Shown piece by piece: positions 1 to 10,400 of a DNA stretch of 64,000 nt. Position numbers and translations under genes: made by a program. Numbering within the stretch: the stretch's first letter is position 1; every line of letters begins with the position of its first letter. The notes beneath the pieces are model-generated. The model made no database searches and had not been told where the DNA came from. It saw nothing but the letters and a program-made list of their open reading frames with translations. Source of the stretch: Liquidambar formosana (Eukaryota > Streptophyta > Magnoliopsida > Saxifragales > Altingiaceae); contig CM077822.1 in NCBI GenBank assembly GCA_039720395.1, positions 19,674,589-19,738,588 on the forward strand, written 5' to 3'.

Positions 1-560
1 GTGACCAGAATATATTTCTCCATTTCAAAGGTATGTTCATCACTTGAATGTACTTCTCAGTCTCTTTCAATCACTTGGTTAAATATATTCGTGACCAGAA
101 TATATTTCTCCATTTCAAAGGTATGTTCATCACTTAAACGTACTTCTCAGTCTTTTTCAATCACTAAGTATACTCATCACTTGAGTATATTTCTCAGCAT
201 CTTTTTCATCACTTGGTTAAATATATTCGTGACCTGAATATATTTCTCCAGTTCAAAAGTACACTCATCACTTGAGTATACTTCTCAGTATCTTTCAATA
301 CTTGGTTAAATATATTCGTGACCTGAATATATTTCTCCATTTCAAAAGTACACTCATCACTTGGGTATACTTCTCAGATTTCATTCTTAATCACTTGGTT
401 AAATATATTCGTGACTTGAGTATATCTTTCCATTTCAAAAGTATGTTCATTCGTAGTGGCTTGAATATGCTTCTCTTATCAATTCTTAACCCCCAGTGGT
501 TTAAGTATACTCATGACTTGAGTACACTTCCCTATTTCAATCTCAGGTTTTCAACCTCCT
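1..560 (+). repeat. Hairpin minisatellite array, 3' part of element A
   Basis: Units of about 90 bp (starts near 1, 91, 229, 318 and 411) are made of two half-units, each a short inverted repeat around a loop such as ATCACTT or GTGACCT. Examples are arms GTACACTC and GAGTATAC, or ATATATTC and GAATATAT. Some units contain an extra half-unit, so the period varies. The array lies directly upstream of a 3' LTR, so it belongs to the 3' untranslated part of an element whose body is left of the window. The same array, inverted, occurs at 29040-30890. No coding potential is credible here; the ORFs crossing it are repeat artefacts. Confidence 0.85.
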
Positions 561-665
561 ATCATTGCTGGTGTCAGTGTGTGATTTCTCCAGGCTTTTT
601 GGCAAAAATGGGTTGTTCTTTATCATTGGTTCACAAGTGTAACTTGTTCGCCAATGAGGGGCTTC
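561..665 (+). other. Element A 3' terminus: hairpin and polypurine tract
   Basis: At 624-656 an inverted repeat (outer arms CATTGG and CCAATG, inner arms ACAAGT and ACTTGT) is followed by the purine-rich GAGGGGCTTC that abuts the LTR. The same hairpin plus GAGGGGCTTC stands in front of the LTRs at 21287 and 57556 and, inverted, after 28906. The position fits the plus-strand primer (PPT) of an LTR element, although the tract is short and not purely purine. Confidence 0.7.
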
Positions 666-3340
666 TGTCACACCCCATTTTTGCACCACCTTACTAGGGC
701 TCATCATTTCATGCATGTTTTTGTTTTGTTTTTGAGTCTAGTCACTTGCATTAGGTTTCTAGAGTCACAAGGACAATGGATATGAATTTTGGTTCAATTC
801 GGAGTTGATCTTGAGGGATAATAAGAGCTTTTGTGACTTGAGGGGCATAATCGTCTTTTAAGTCCCAAACTTTTCATTTGACCTTGGAATGATCTCCAAA
901 TTGTCAATTGGAGTTCATATGGATGCATATGAGGTATTTCTAGGTTCAATTTGATGAATCAATGGCTCGGGATTAAAATGGCTCGATGTAGTTCAAGTTG
1001 GTTAATTGACCCTTCCTTGGGTTAGCTCTAATTGACTCACCATTACCAATCAAATCTTTTCAAATTGACTTTAATTAGTCATCATTTTATCCCCAAAAGT
1101 GTTTTAGAAAGTTTAATTTTGATATGGAAAGCATTTGGTTTGATCCTATGTGCATACCTATGCTTAGCAAAGGTAGAGCATAGCGGTTAACCGCCTTGTT
1201 CAAACCTAACCATGCCCTCATGGTTAGTGGTTTTCACCCTAAAATGTTCAAAAATGTATTCCTCATCGAAACACGGTCGTTTTGGCTTTTGTTTCATCAA
1301 AATCGGAGTTAATTTGCCCCCTAAAACACTTCTAGAAGGGAAGGGAGGCAAAATAGGAGAAAAATCAAAAGTGGGCTCGGGTGACCACCCAAGCCTGGGC
1401 GGCTAGCCGCCTGGGCCCAGGTGGCTAGCCGCCCAGCCTTGGGTGGTCACCCGAGGCCACTTTCCTAATTGCTCTATGTTTCCTTGCTGAAACGGATTCC
1501 TCCCTATTTTGACGAACAAGGACTCTTTTGGACGAGTTTCCTTCTAATTTTTGGTAACTTCTGAGTTACTTAAGCCCCAAGGGGGTCTCTAATAGCCCTT
1601 GGATTAATTTTTAGGGTTTTAATCCCAGTCATTGGTTAATCCTAATTGAAGTCTATAAATACCTCCTATGCTTCAGCACAAGGGGAGCCACTTGATGCAT
1701 TAATATTTGAGTGTTTGAGAGAGAATAAGAGAGAGACTTGAAGGAGAGCTAGAGGACCTGCTGTAGCCTTGAAGAACATTGATTGAAGACATCCACAAGA
1801 GCAAGAGGGAGTCCATACACCAGCAAGGAGGGCTCTTCCTAAGGTATTCCTCTTTTCTGTTCAAGCTTAAACAAAGGTATCATGTAGGATAGCTCTATTG
1901 CATGTAATGCTTGTAATTTCTACCATGAATTGAAGTTTCCATTAGTTAATACATGTGATATTGATGATGTTCATGAGGAGTTCTGCATGCTTTAGAGTTA
2001 GTTCATAGGTTCCAATGCATAGTTATGATTCTTGTGTTTCTGTTGTCCTTGTTTTAGGATAGTGATATTGCATGTTAGAGTTAGGTTTCTTGTCATGTGT
2101 TATTGCTTTAGTTAATTAATATGCATGGTTTAGGTTCTGTTTACTTTTATTTTAGCATGTTTAGAGTTGGTTTTGTATGTCTTTAAGCATATTTGTGAGT
2201 TTAGGGTTTAGAGTCCTTGTTTTATGTTAGTTTTTATACAGCATGTTAAAGTAGGTCTTTTCATTAGTTTTTCTTCATGTTTGCTGTATATGTTTTTCAT
2301 ATGGAGTAAATATGATATTTTTGCTTGCATGATTAGTTTATTTCTAGGGTTTTATGCATAATATGGTTCTAGGAATATGTTAGGGCTTATGAAAGTTTGT
2401 TGTTTTTGCTGTTGGCATGCTTAGCAGATGATTTTAGGCCTTAGTACTATTCTGTCCAGATTTGCATGTTAGTGTGTTTGCATGGTTTTGAGCACGTGTA
2501 AGGGTGCAAATAGGTGTGGTATTTGTCCTATGGCAAATAGGGCTGCCAATGCTTGAAATGGCTAATGCTTGGAGCTATTGCGCTCAGGTAAGTGGGTGTG
2601 AAGGTGCCCCAATTCACCTCTCTCCCTTAACTCTTTCCCTTCTCCCTTTCTAGGGTTAATTTTTAATACAAGCCTATGGTTTAAATCAAGGGTTTCCTTA
2701 ACCAATAAAATTCTGGTTTTTGTTAAAGTTTCCATTTTGTGGAATTTTCCAAATTCAAACTTGTTTATTTGATTCTCTTTCAAATAAGGAAACCTAGGGT
2801 TTTAACCATAGGTTTATATTAGGATTTAACCCTAGTTCTAATCGAACTACGTGGACTTTGATCCATGTATTTCGCTGCATGGTACGTAGGCGCTCTTCGC
2901 GAGGCTCAAGTCCGTTCTAGGATCCAAGCATCCTAGGTTTCTTTTTGTTTTGTTTGTTTATTATGCATGGATGGATGAATGAAATATATGATATGCATGC
3001 TATCTTGTGATGATATACTTGCTGATTTTTGTATGGAAAGATCTTGATTTAGCCCAAATGAACTGAGAGACCGAAAGGGTGACATGGGTGCCTATAGGCT
3101 TTGCCTAGAACCTTCCCATGTCATAACTTAGCCTCCGAATCCCTGATTTCTTTGGTTTCTAAAAGATTGGTTTTTGCCTTTCCTTTTTCATAGAGTCATT
3201 CAAATTGTTTTCCTAAAACAAACTACTTTTAGGGTTTTCTTTGTTTCCTTTAAAAAATAAGGTGGCGACTCCTTTTTCTTTTTTTCAAACAAACTAATCT
3301 TTTTGTCAATCCCTCGTGGGCCCAATTTCCGGGGTTCACA
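666..3340 (+). repeat. LTR A (3' LTR of a Tat/Ogre-like element leaving the window to the left)
   Basis: Begins TGTCACACCCC and ends GGGGTTCACA (2675 bp), the same termini as the complete element's LTR. Inside are the GC-rich nested palindrome (1376-1455), a TATA box TATAAATAC (1654-1662), a T-rich leader with many TAGGGTTT motifs, and a mini-intron signature (GTAAGT at 2588, CTAG at 2653). The hairpin array and PPT lie directly upstream, so it is a 3' LTR. The base-level sequence differs clearly from the young element's LTR, so this is an older or different subfamily. The flank starting at 3341 (CTCGT) should be one copy of its target duplication; the other is outside the window. Confidence 0.9.
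1376..1455. repeat. GC-rich nested palindrome cassette in LTR A
   Basis: Outer arms CTCGGGTGACCACC and GGTGGTCACCCGAG are perfect reverse complements. Between them lie GGCGGCTAGCCGCC, itself a perfect palindrome, and GGTGGCTAGCCGCC, separated by the palindrome TGGGCCCA. It lies about 200 bp upstream of the LTR TATA box. Copies occur in every full LTR of this family here and upstream of the internal antisense genes. Confidence 0.85.
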
Positions 3341-3612
3341 CTCGTCGTCCATTCTTGTTGAGTTTCTTTGAAGTGTGTTTGTGGTGGACCAAGTGGGTTG
3401 GTTCATTTGCGTCGGGCAGCGTAGGCATTGGCCTTGGCGAGGCCCTACAAGGGTTGGTTTATGTATGAGGTGGTGCGTATGGAAGGCATCGTGTGTGTGC
3501 GCGTTTCACTCAACTTGTGTGAGGGCGAGTGTGGGGTTTGTTTTGGGAAGGGGTAGTCGTTTGTTTGCGAGTATTAGCAGCCCGTTCGAGTGGGGTGAGA
3601 GAATTAGCTTGT
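3341..3612. other. Spacer between elements A and C, left part
   Basis: GT-rich unique-looking sequence with no convincing coding region; a 117-codon ORF here runs into the adjacent LTR and has no family features. It continues at 24414-24503 once the young element and one copy of its target duplication are removed, giving roughly 0.37 kb between two LTRs that point at each other. Origin unknown. Confidence 0.6.
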
Positions 3613-3617
3613 GCGGG
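3613..3617. other. Target-site duplication, left copy (GCGGG)
   Basis: GCGGG directly precedes the TG of the 5' LTR and recurs at 24409-24413 directly after the CA of the 3' LTR. A 5-bp duplication is the normal product of LTR-element integrase and fixes both ends of the element. Confidence 0.97.
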
Positions 3618-4331
3618 TGTCACACCCCATTTTTGCCACCTGTCACCTTAGCTAGGGTTTGTCATTGCATGAGTCTTTTTGTTTCCTTTTTGAGTCTAGT
3701 CTTTTGCATTGAGTTTCTAGGGTCCTAAGGATGGTGTGTATGAATTTTGGTTCGATTTGGAGTTGATCTCGAGGGTTAATTAGAACTTTTGTGACTTGAG
3801 GGGCATAATCGTCTTTTTGATCACAAACTTTCCATTTGACCTTGAAATGATCTCCAAGTTGCCAATTGGAGTTCATATGGTTGTATTTGAGGTATTTGTG
3901 GGTTCAATTCGATGAATTGAAGGTTCGGGATTAGAATGGCTCATTAAGGCTCAGGTTGGCTAAAAGACCTACTTCGGGTTAGCTCGAATTGGCTCATGAT
4001 TTTCACTCTATGACTACTCATTTGACCTTGATTGGTCTTGATTTCATCCCCAAATGTGTTTAGGGAGGTTGAATTTCGAATTGGAAAGCATTCGGTGCGA
4101 CCCTATGTGCATACCTAAGCTAAGCGATGGTGAGGCATAGCGGTTAACCACCTTTGTAGGACTCAACCATGCAGCCATGGCTAGGGTTTCTCACCCTCAA
4201 GTGACTCAAATTACATTCCCCTTCGAAACACGGTCGTTTTGGCTTTCGTTTCGTCAAAATCGGAGTTAATTTGAACCCTAAAACACATTTGGAAGTCAAA
4301 GGGGTCAAAAATGGGCATATGCTGACAGAGC

Positions 4332-4411
4332 CTCGGGTGACCACCCAGGCCTGGGCGGCTAGCCGCCTGGGCCCAGGCTGCTAGCCGCCCAGCCCCAGGT
4401 GGTCACCCGAG
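4332..4411. repeat. GC-rich nested palindrome cassette in the 5' LTR U3
   Basis: The outer arms CTCGGGTGACCACC and GGTGGTCACCCGAG enclose GGCGGCTAGCCGCC, the palindrome TGGGCCCA, and a slightly mutated second half (GGCTGCTAGCCGCC). The whole 80-bp segment can fold into one long stem or three smaller hairpins. The identical copy in the 3' LTR is at 22001-22080. Its place upstream of the TATA box suggests a regulatory role, which is inference. Confidence 0.85.
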
Positions 4412-4598
4412 CCACTTTCCTTTTTTGAGCCTTGACGCGGCTCCCACCCTATTTTCTCGGATTTGCTCGCCTTTGGCCGCCATTTAACCCTAATTTCAGC
4501 CCTTTTTGACCTACTTGAGCCCCAAGGTAACCTCTAAGAGCCCTTGGATCAATCCCTAGGGTTTTAATCCCAACCATTGAGGATTTTCCCTCAATCCC

Positions 4599-4607
4599 TA
4601 TAAATAC
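4599..4607 (+). promoter_or_regulatory. TATA box of the 5' LTR
   Basis: CCTATAAATACCCCC is a textbook plant TATA region. The sequence just after it (TTCAGCA.TAGGGG) is shared with LTRs A and E. Transcription of the genomic RNA should begin about 25-35 bp downstream. The matching box in the 3' LTR is at 22268. Confidence 0.75.
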
Positions 4608-4827
4608 CCCCTTATACTTCAGCAATAGGGGGCCACTTGGAGGGAATTTCTGAAGTATGAGACTTGGAGGCTATGGCAGCCATCCTTAGGGTAGTTTAAC
4701 CTAAACTTTAAGTGAGAGAGTGTGAGAGAAGGCTTGAAGGAAGGCTAGAGCATTGCTTGAAGGCTTGAAGGAGTTTGTTTCCAGCGGCACATAAGAGGAG
4801 GAGGACTCTCTACAGCGGCCACCATAG

Positions 4828-5976
4828 GTAAGCCTCTTCCCCTTTCTCTCTTTCATTCAAACTAGGGTTTTTGCATAAGATAGCATTTTTGCATATTAAA
4901 GTTTGTGTTTTTATTGTGTTTTGCTATTTTTATTAGTTAGAATGCATGTTTAGGATCATATTTGTGGGCTGTTAGTATGCTAGGATGCTATTCCATGTGA
5001 TTTACTGCATGTTTGGGACTTTAGGGTTTCTTAAGTGCTTAAAATGGTTTTCTGCATGAAATAACTCTTTGGCATATTAGAGCTTATGTTTTTATTGTGT
5101 TTTGTTGCTTCCATTGGAATGTATGCATGATTAGGATAATATTTATGGGCTGTTTAGTATGCTAGGATGATGTCCCATGTGATTTACTGCATGTTTGGGA
5201 TTCTAGGGTTTCCTTAGTGCTGAAATTGAGTTTATGTTTAGAATAGCTATACTTCATGTGCAAGCTTGTATTTTTCTCATGTGTGGATGCTTCTATTGAT
5301 TAATATGCATGATTAGCATGATGTCTATGATGGGCTTTGCATGATTTAGAGTTATTTTATGTGATTTTGAGCACAATTGCGATTCTAGGGTTTCATTCAT
5401 CCTTGTATTAGGAAAGTAGCATATAGCATGATAGCTTAGGGTTTTTCTTTGTGTTTGATATATATGTGCTGCATATTTGATAACTATGATATTCTTCTGC
5501 ATTCATAATAGTGGATTTTAGTGTTTTTTGCATGTCATTGCATGTAGGGTTGAATTAGGGTTTTAGTTAGCTTATGATTCATGTTGTTGCATGACTTGTG
5601 GTTGATTTTAAGCCTTATTTCAATTCTGTCCAGATCTGTTATTTGTCCTTGATATGATATTTTGAGCATGTGTTAGCCCATGTTTGGGCATGATAATGGC
5701 TTGATTTGGAATCTAGCTTGTTTGGTTGGTATTTTTGGTATGTTTTGCATGGAAATTGCAGGTGCTTTGACAGGTACAACAGGTGCAACTACCCCACCAA
5801 TGTGGGGTGGTTATTTTGGCTATTGTGAGATGAAATCTTACAAATAAGGTAATTACCCTATGCAATAGGGTGGTTACTTTGACAGGTTGCTTTTGCTTAA
5901 GGTAAGTAGGGTGTGAGGGTGCCCCAATTCACCCTTCTTTCCTTTCCTTGAAACTTTCCCTTTCTCCCCCCCCTAG
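4828..5976 (+). other. Two intron-like segments in the LTR leader
   Basis: The first candidate intron runs from GTAAGC (4828) to TTGCAG (5761) and is T-rich throughout. The second, 75 bp, runs from GTAAGT (5902) to CCCCTAG (5976). The short one is positionally conserved: LTR A 2588-2653, LTR G 63423-63484, LTR H near 51530, and inverted in LTR C near 25240. In LTR E the donor survives (60045) but the acceptor is altered. Conservation of GTAAG plus a pyrimidine-rich tract and CTAG across diverged LTRs supports real splicing of the 5' leader. No transcript evidence is available. Confidence 0.5.
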
Positions 5977-6743
5977 GGTTGTTTCCTAATAGAGGGGTAT
6001 GGTAGATTCTATAGTTTCCTTTCAATAAAGATACCTTTTAAATCAAAGTTTCCATCTTTATCAAAATTCCATATCTTACCAAAATTCTTTTGAGAATCAT
6101 TTATTTTGGAAACTTACCATGTTTTACTTGAAAGGAAACTTAGGGTTTACCATAGGCCTTGATTAGGTTATAACCCTATTCCCTTTCGAACTACGTGGAC
6201 TTTGATCCATGTATTTCCATACATGGTACGTAGGCGCTCTTCGTGATGTTCAAGTCCGCCCTAGGATACTAAGTATCCTAGGTTTTCTTCTCCCCCCTCT
6301 TTCTTTTTTCTGTTTTTTCTTTGATTTACATGATTATATGGATGAATGAATGAATGATATGCATGCTGTCTTGTGATGATAACTGTTGATTTATGTGTGA
6401 TTAAGACTTTGATTTAGCCCAATTAAATTAAGAGACCGTTTAGGGCGATATGGGTGCCTATAGGCTTTGCCTAGAACCTTCCCATATCGTAACTTAGCCT
6501 CCGAATCCCCGAATTCTCTGGTTTCCAAAAGATCATTTGCCTTTCCATTTTTAAATATGGAGTCAATCTTTTGTTTTCCTAAAACAAAACTGTTTTTAGG
6601 GTTTTCCTTGTTTCCTTTAAAAAATAAGGTGGCGACTCCTTTCTTTTTCCAAACCCATTCGTGGGCCCTCTTTTCCTGGGTCCACAGATTAGCGACTTTT
6701 AAACCCTCCTGTGGGCCTTAACCATTTCTGGGGTTCACAGAAC

Positions 6744-6762
6744 TGGCGACTCCGCTGGGGAC
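6744..6762 (+). other. Primer binding site
   Basis: TGGCGACTCCGCTGGGGAC starts four bases after the LTR end. It begins with TGG, as expected for pairing with a tRNA 3'-CCA. Ogre/Tat elements are known to use a tRNA-Arg type primer, and the sequence is compatible with that, but I have not matched it to a tRNA. PBS-like TGGCGACT motifs also occur inside the LTR end at 6630 and 6690. Confidence 0.75.
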
Positions 6763-7457
6763 TTGTGGGCTAGACTCTATACAATTTGATTGGGCTAAGT
6801 TAATTTCTTTTGTTTAATTAAAATCAATCACATTGCATTCGCTTGATTGTGTGCTTTCATTTATTGCATTGTGTGCGCAAACTCTTGCATGTTAGGATCG
6901 ATGTCCCTTGCCACTGACGGGCCTAGCCTCAACCTTGGTTTTCCTGATTCCATGAGTTGGGGCGAAAGCTCTCAACCTCTCTTGCCAAGTACCCTTGGGC
7001 TTGCCCTTGGGTATATTAAATGAGTTAATCACGTACTGCTGGACCCACGCGGCGTTCCTGATGCCACATGTGGTTAGGTATAAAGATTGCTCAAGCAAGT
7101 GAAGGACCCCAGCCTACCCTTATCATTAGTCCATATAGACAGACTTGCAGGACACTATGGTTTCACCCTTATGCACCCACATTGTTTGTAATGATATCAT
7201 GATCGTGTTTGTGATGTGCTTAATGAACATTTAATAAGAGAACCTTTGCACCCTATATCCTTAATACGTACCTTTCGCCCATGACCCTTGCAAAGGTGAT
7301 TGGATTAAAAGGGACTAATTGAGTATATATGATGTGAAGTCATTGAGACAAATATGGAAGCCTAGGACATACCCTTAGGATGAGAGACTGATTGTTCCCT
7401 TTCATAGAGGAGTGAGAAGACGTACTGGCTTGGATCCGCGACCAGCAAGGGCGCTTA
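6763..7457 (+). other. Untranslated leader between PBS and gag
   Basis: About 0.7 kb without a convincing ORF; the - strand ORFs here have no family features. As the retroviral leader it would hold packaging and dimerisation signals, but none is recognisable by eye. Confidence 0.6.
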
Positions 7458-10400
7458 GTGAAGATTGATTCTACCAACCAGTCAGACATGGCCGATGAAG
7501 CAACTAGTGAAGGGGGTTTTGATGTTGAGACTTGTTTGAAGGCTATCATGACCAAACTTGATTACACCACTGATGTATCCGAGAGAGCATTGAAAATGGC
7601 CCAAGATATCCAACATAAGATGTCCGAACCCGAACAGAATAATGGCCGTACCCCGGGGGGTAACACCGAAAATGGGACCCAGTCTGGAGAAGGCACTAAG
7701 ACCAATGATGGGGGAAGCACTCAGCCCAAGGGGAATGAATCACCTGAAGTTTTTAACCTAGAAGGGGGAAGTAAGGGAAAGACCTCTGATACAGACTCTG
7801 TGTTGGCTAGCAAGGTAGAAGCCTTGGAGAGAACTATAAAGGGAATCCGTAGGACAGATGACATGGTGGATGTACGTACCCTATCTTTGTTCCCTCAAGC
7901 TCGTATTCCACTACAATTCAAGATGCCCGAATTAGAAAAGTTTGATGGAACGGGCTGCCCTAAGACCCATTTGAAAATGTATGTGCGAGCTATGCACCCT
8001 CGAGGAGCGACAGATGAACTCTTGGCTCAAATGTTCCATGAAACCCTAGCCACTTCTGCCTTAAAGTGGTTCCTAGCCTTGGATGAGAATAGAACCCGGA
8101 CTTGGGAGGACATATGTAATGAGTTTTCAAAGCACTACAAGTACAACACTGAAGTGGATGTCACAAGAAGGGACCTAGAGACCACAAAACAAGGGGCTAA
8201 TGAGACCTTTTCCGCTTTCATTACAAGGTGGAGGCAAAAGGCCTCGAGAATGGCGGATAGACCGAATGAGGAAGATCAGATTCAGTTGGTGGTTAAGAAC
8301 CTATTGCCGGTGTATCACAAGCACCTCTTTGCTCACTACTTCCCTAATTTCAAGGCTCTTATCGGAGCAGGTACACAAGTTGAGGATGCCATTGCCGATG
8401 GGTCAATCAAGACAGAAGAAATCCAAAAGAGCCGCAGGCCGAACTTTGCTGGGAAAAACAATGCCGAGGTCAATGCCATAGCCCAACCCATTCAACCTAT
8501 CTCCCTAAATGACACCAACCCACCTCGCCAATTCACCGAGCTGCATATGCCACTTGAGAAAGTACTTGAAAAGCTAAAAAGCCGAGGCCTGTTGAAACCT
8601 CTCGACCCAAGACCACCACCGAATCCATTGCCCAAGAACTACAATGAGAATGAATACTGCAAATTCCACCAAGCCAAAGGCCACTCAACCAACCGTTGCT
8701 ATCGCCTTAGGCATGAGATCCAAGACTTACTTGACAAACAAATCATCTCACCACCAACTCCACCAAATCGCCTAAATGTTACCCAAAATCCACTTCCCTC
8801 TCATAATTCATCCAACTCCATAAATGCCATTGAAGCCGACCCATCTCGACCTTGCCTACCCATAAGACAATACACTCCATTACCCATGTCCTTGACCCAA
8901 GCCTTTCACCAATGCTGTAACCAAGGCCTTATCATACCTCACCTTCCAAAGCCAAGACCCCAAACACCCCATCAATATTGCCAATACCATGGTATACCCG
9001 GCCATGACACTGAGGACTGTGTTATGTTGAGAAAGGTCGTTCAAGACCTCATTGATCAAAAGACCCTACAATTGCCAAAGAAGTCCATCCAACAGCAGTT
9101 GAAAGAAAGATATGAAGCAGGAGACCCTCAAGTGGGGTTATTGGGAGAACCTTCGGGGAAATTTGATTACTATGTGCTTTATCCTGATCCATTGCCAAGT
9201 GAGCCCATAATTCCTACGGGCTGGGATGATATACCCGAAGAGGTGCAGATGGAGGACATTGACATGATTGAATGGGATGACCTGATGGGTGACACAAATG
9301 AAATTGATGACATATGGGCTAGTGATGAAGAAGTAGACCACATGACAAGAGGGGGCCGCCATTTCAAGCCTCCGCACTTGGAATCTAATAATCCACTGGG
9401 TGAGTTAGATAAGCGCCTTGATGTGCAAGAAGAAGAGGATGAAGTACTCCGACAATTGAAGAAGACTAATGCCAATATCACCATCTGGGGCTTGCTTATG
9501 GCCTCTCACAAACACAGACAGACAGTGCTAAAGTTGTTAAACCAGATACAGGTTCCGGTTGATTTGTCTCCTGAGGGATTGGTGAATCTAGTAAACCCTG
9601 CTCCGAAGAATTCCACTATAGTGTTTACAGAGGCTGACTTACCTAAGAGTGGGCCAAGCCACTCCCAAGCCTTGCACATAACTGTTGATACCATGGGGAA
9701 GAGGGTTCCCACAGTTTTGATTGATAATGGTTCCGCACTAAATGTATGTCCCTTGAGAACTGCAACTGTTTTGGGCTTGGGGCCCACTGATTTCATTCCA
9801 TCTGGGCAGACAGTGAGGGCGTATGATAATACCCGTAGAGAAGTAATTGGGATGATCACTTTACCTTTAATCATGGGACCCACAGAGTTCAGAGTAGAGT
9901 TTCAAGTCTTGGATGTGCCGTCATGCTTTAATCTGTTATTGGGAAGGCCTTGGATTCATCCTGCTGGGGCTGTACCATCGTCATTGCATCAAAAGGTAAA
10001 GTTCCCTCATGAGGGAGCCATTGTTACACTTCAAGGGGACTATGATTTGAAAATGGCGGGTGTACCCATATGTGAAATAAAACCAGAATCAGTTGAGATA
10101 CCCTTGTCGGGGTTTGAGTATGTGCAATGCATTGAAAAGGAGTTGGAAAAGGAAGAACTGATCCCCCTTGACTATTGTCCCCATGGTAATTTACATGTTG
10201 GTGAGATAATGCGGAAAATGAATTTCTTCCCGGGTATGGGCCTAGGGCGTCGCCAACAAGGAATTCCCCATTCTGTTCAAAGCCGGGTTGTTTCCTACAC
10301 TTTTGGGTTAGGATATGAGCCCACTAAGAATGACTATGCAGAAATGACAAGGAGGAATAAGGAGAAGGGAAAAGCTAGAGCAGAAGGAAGGGTGCCAGAC

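Larger units (their letters stand above)
3618..6739 (+). repeat. 5' LTR of the complete element (3122 bp)
   Basis: TGTCACACCCC to GGGGTTCACA. U3 holds the GC palindrome cassette (4332-4411). A TATA box (TATAAATACC, from 4599) lies about 190 bp further on. The transcribed part is a T-rich leader with two intron-like segments. The last 53 bp (6687-6739) look like an extra copy of the LTR end plus a PBS-like motif that LTR A lacks. Short ORFs in this LTR recur identically in the 3' LTR but read through promoter and leader sequence, so I do not call them genes. Confidence 0.96.

Noticed and set aside
3375..3728. 117-codon ORF across the spacer and LTR start
   Set aside because: It crosses the insertion boundary of a young element, so it cannot be an old gene, and shows no family features.
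3618..6739. ORFs of 60-84 codons conserved in both LTRs
   Set aside because: Conservation is explained by the LTRs being copies of one template; they lie in promoter and leader sequence and differ in LTRs A, E and G.
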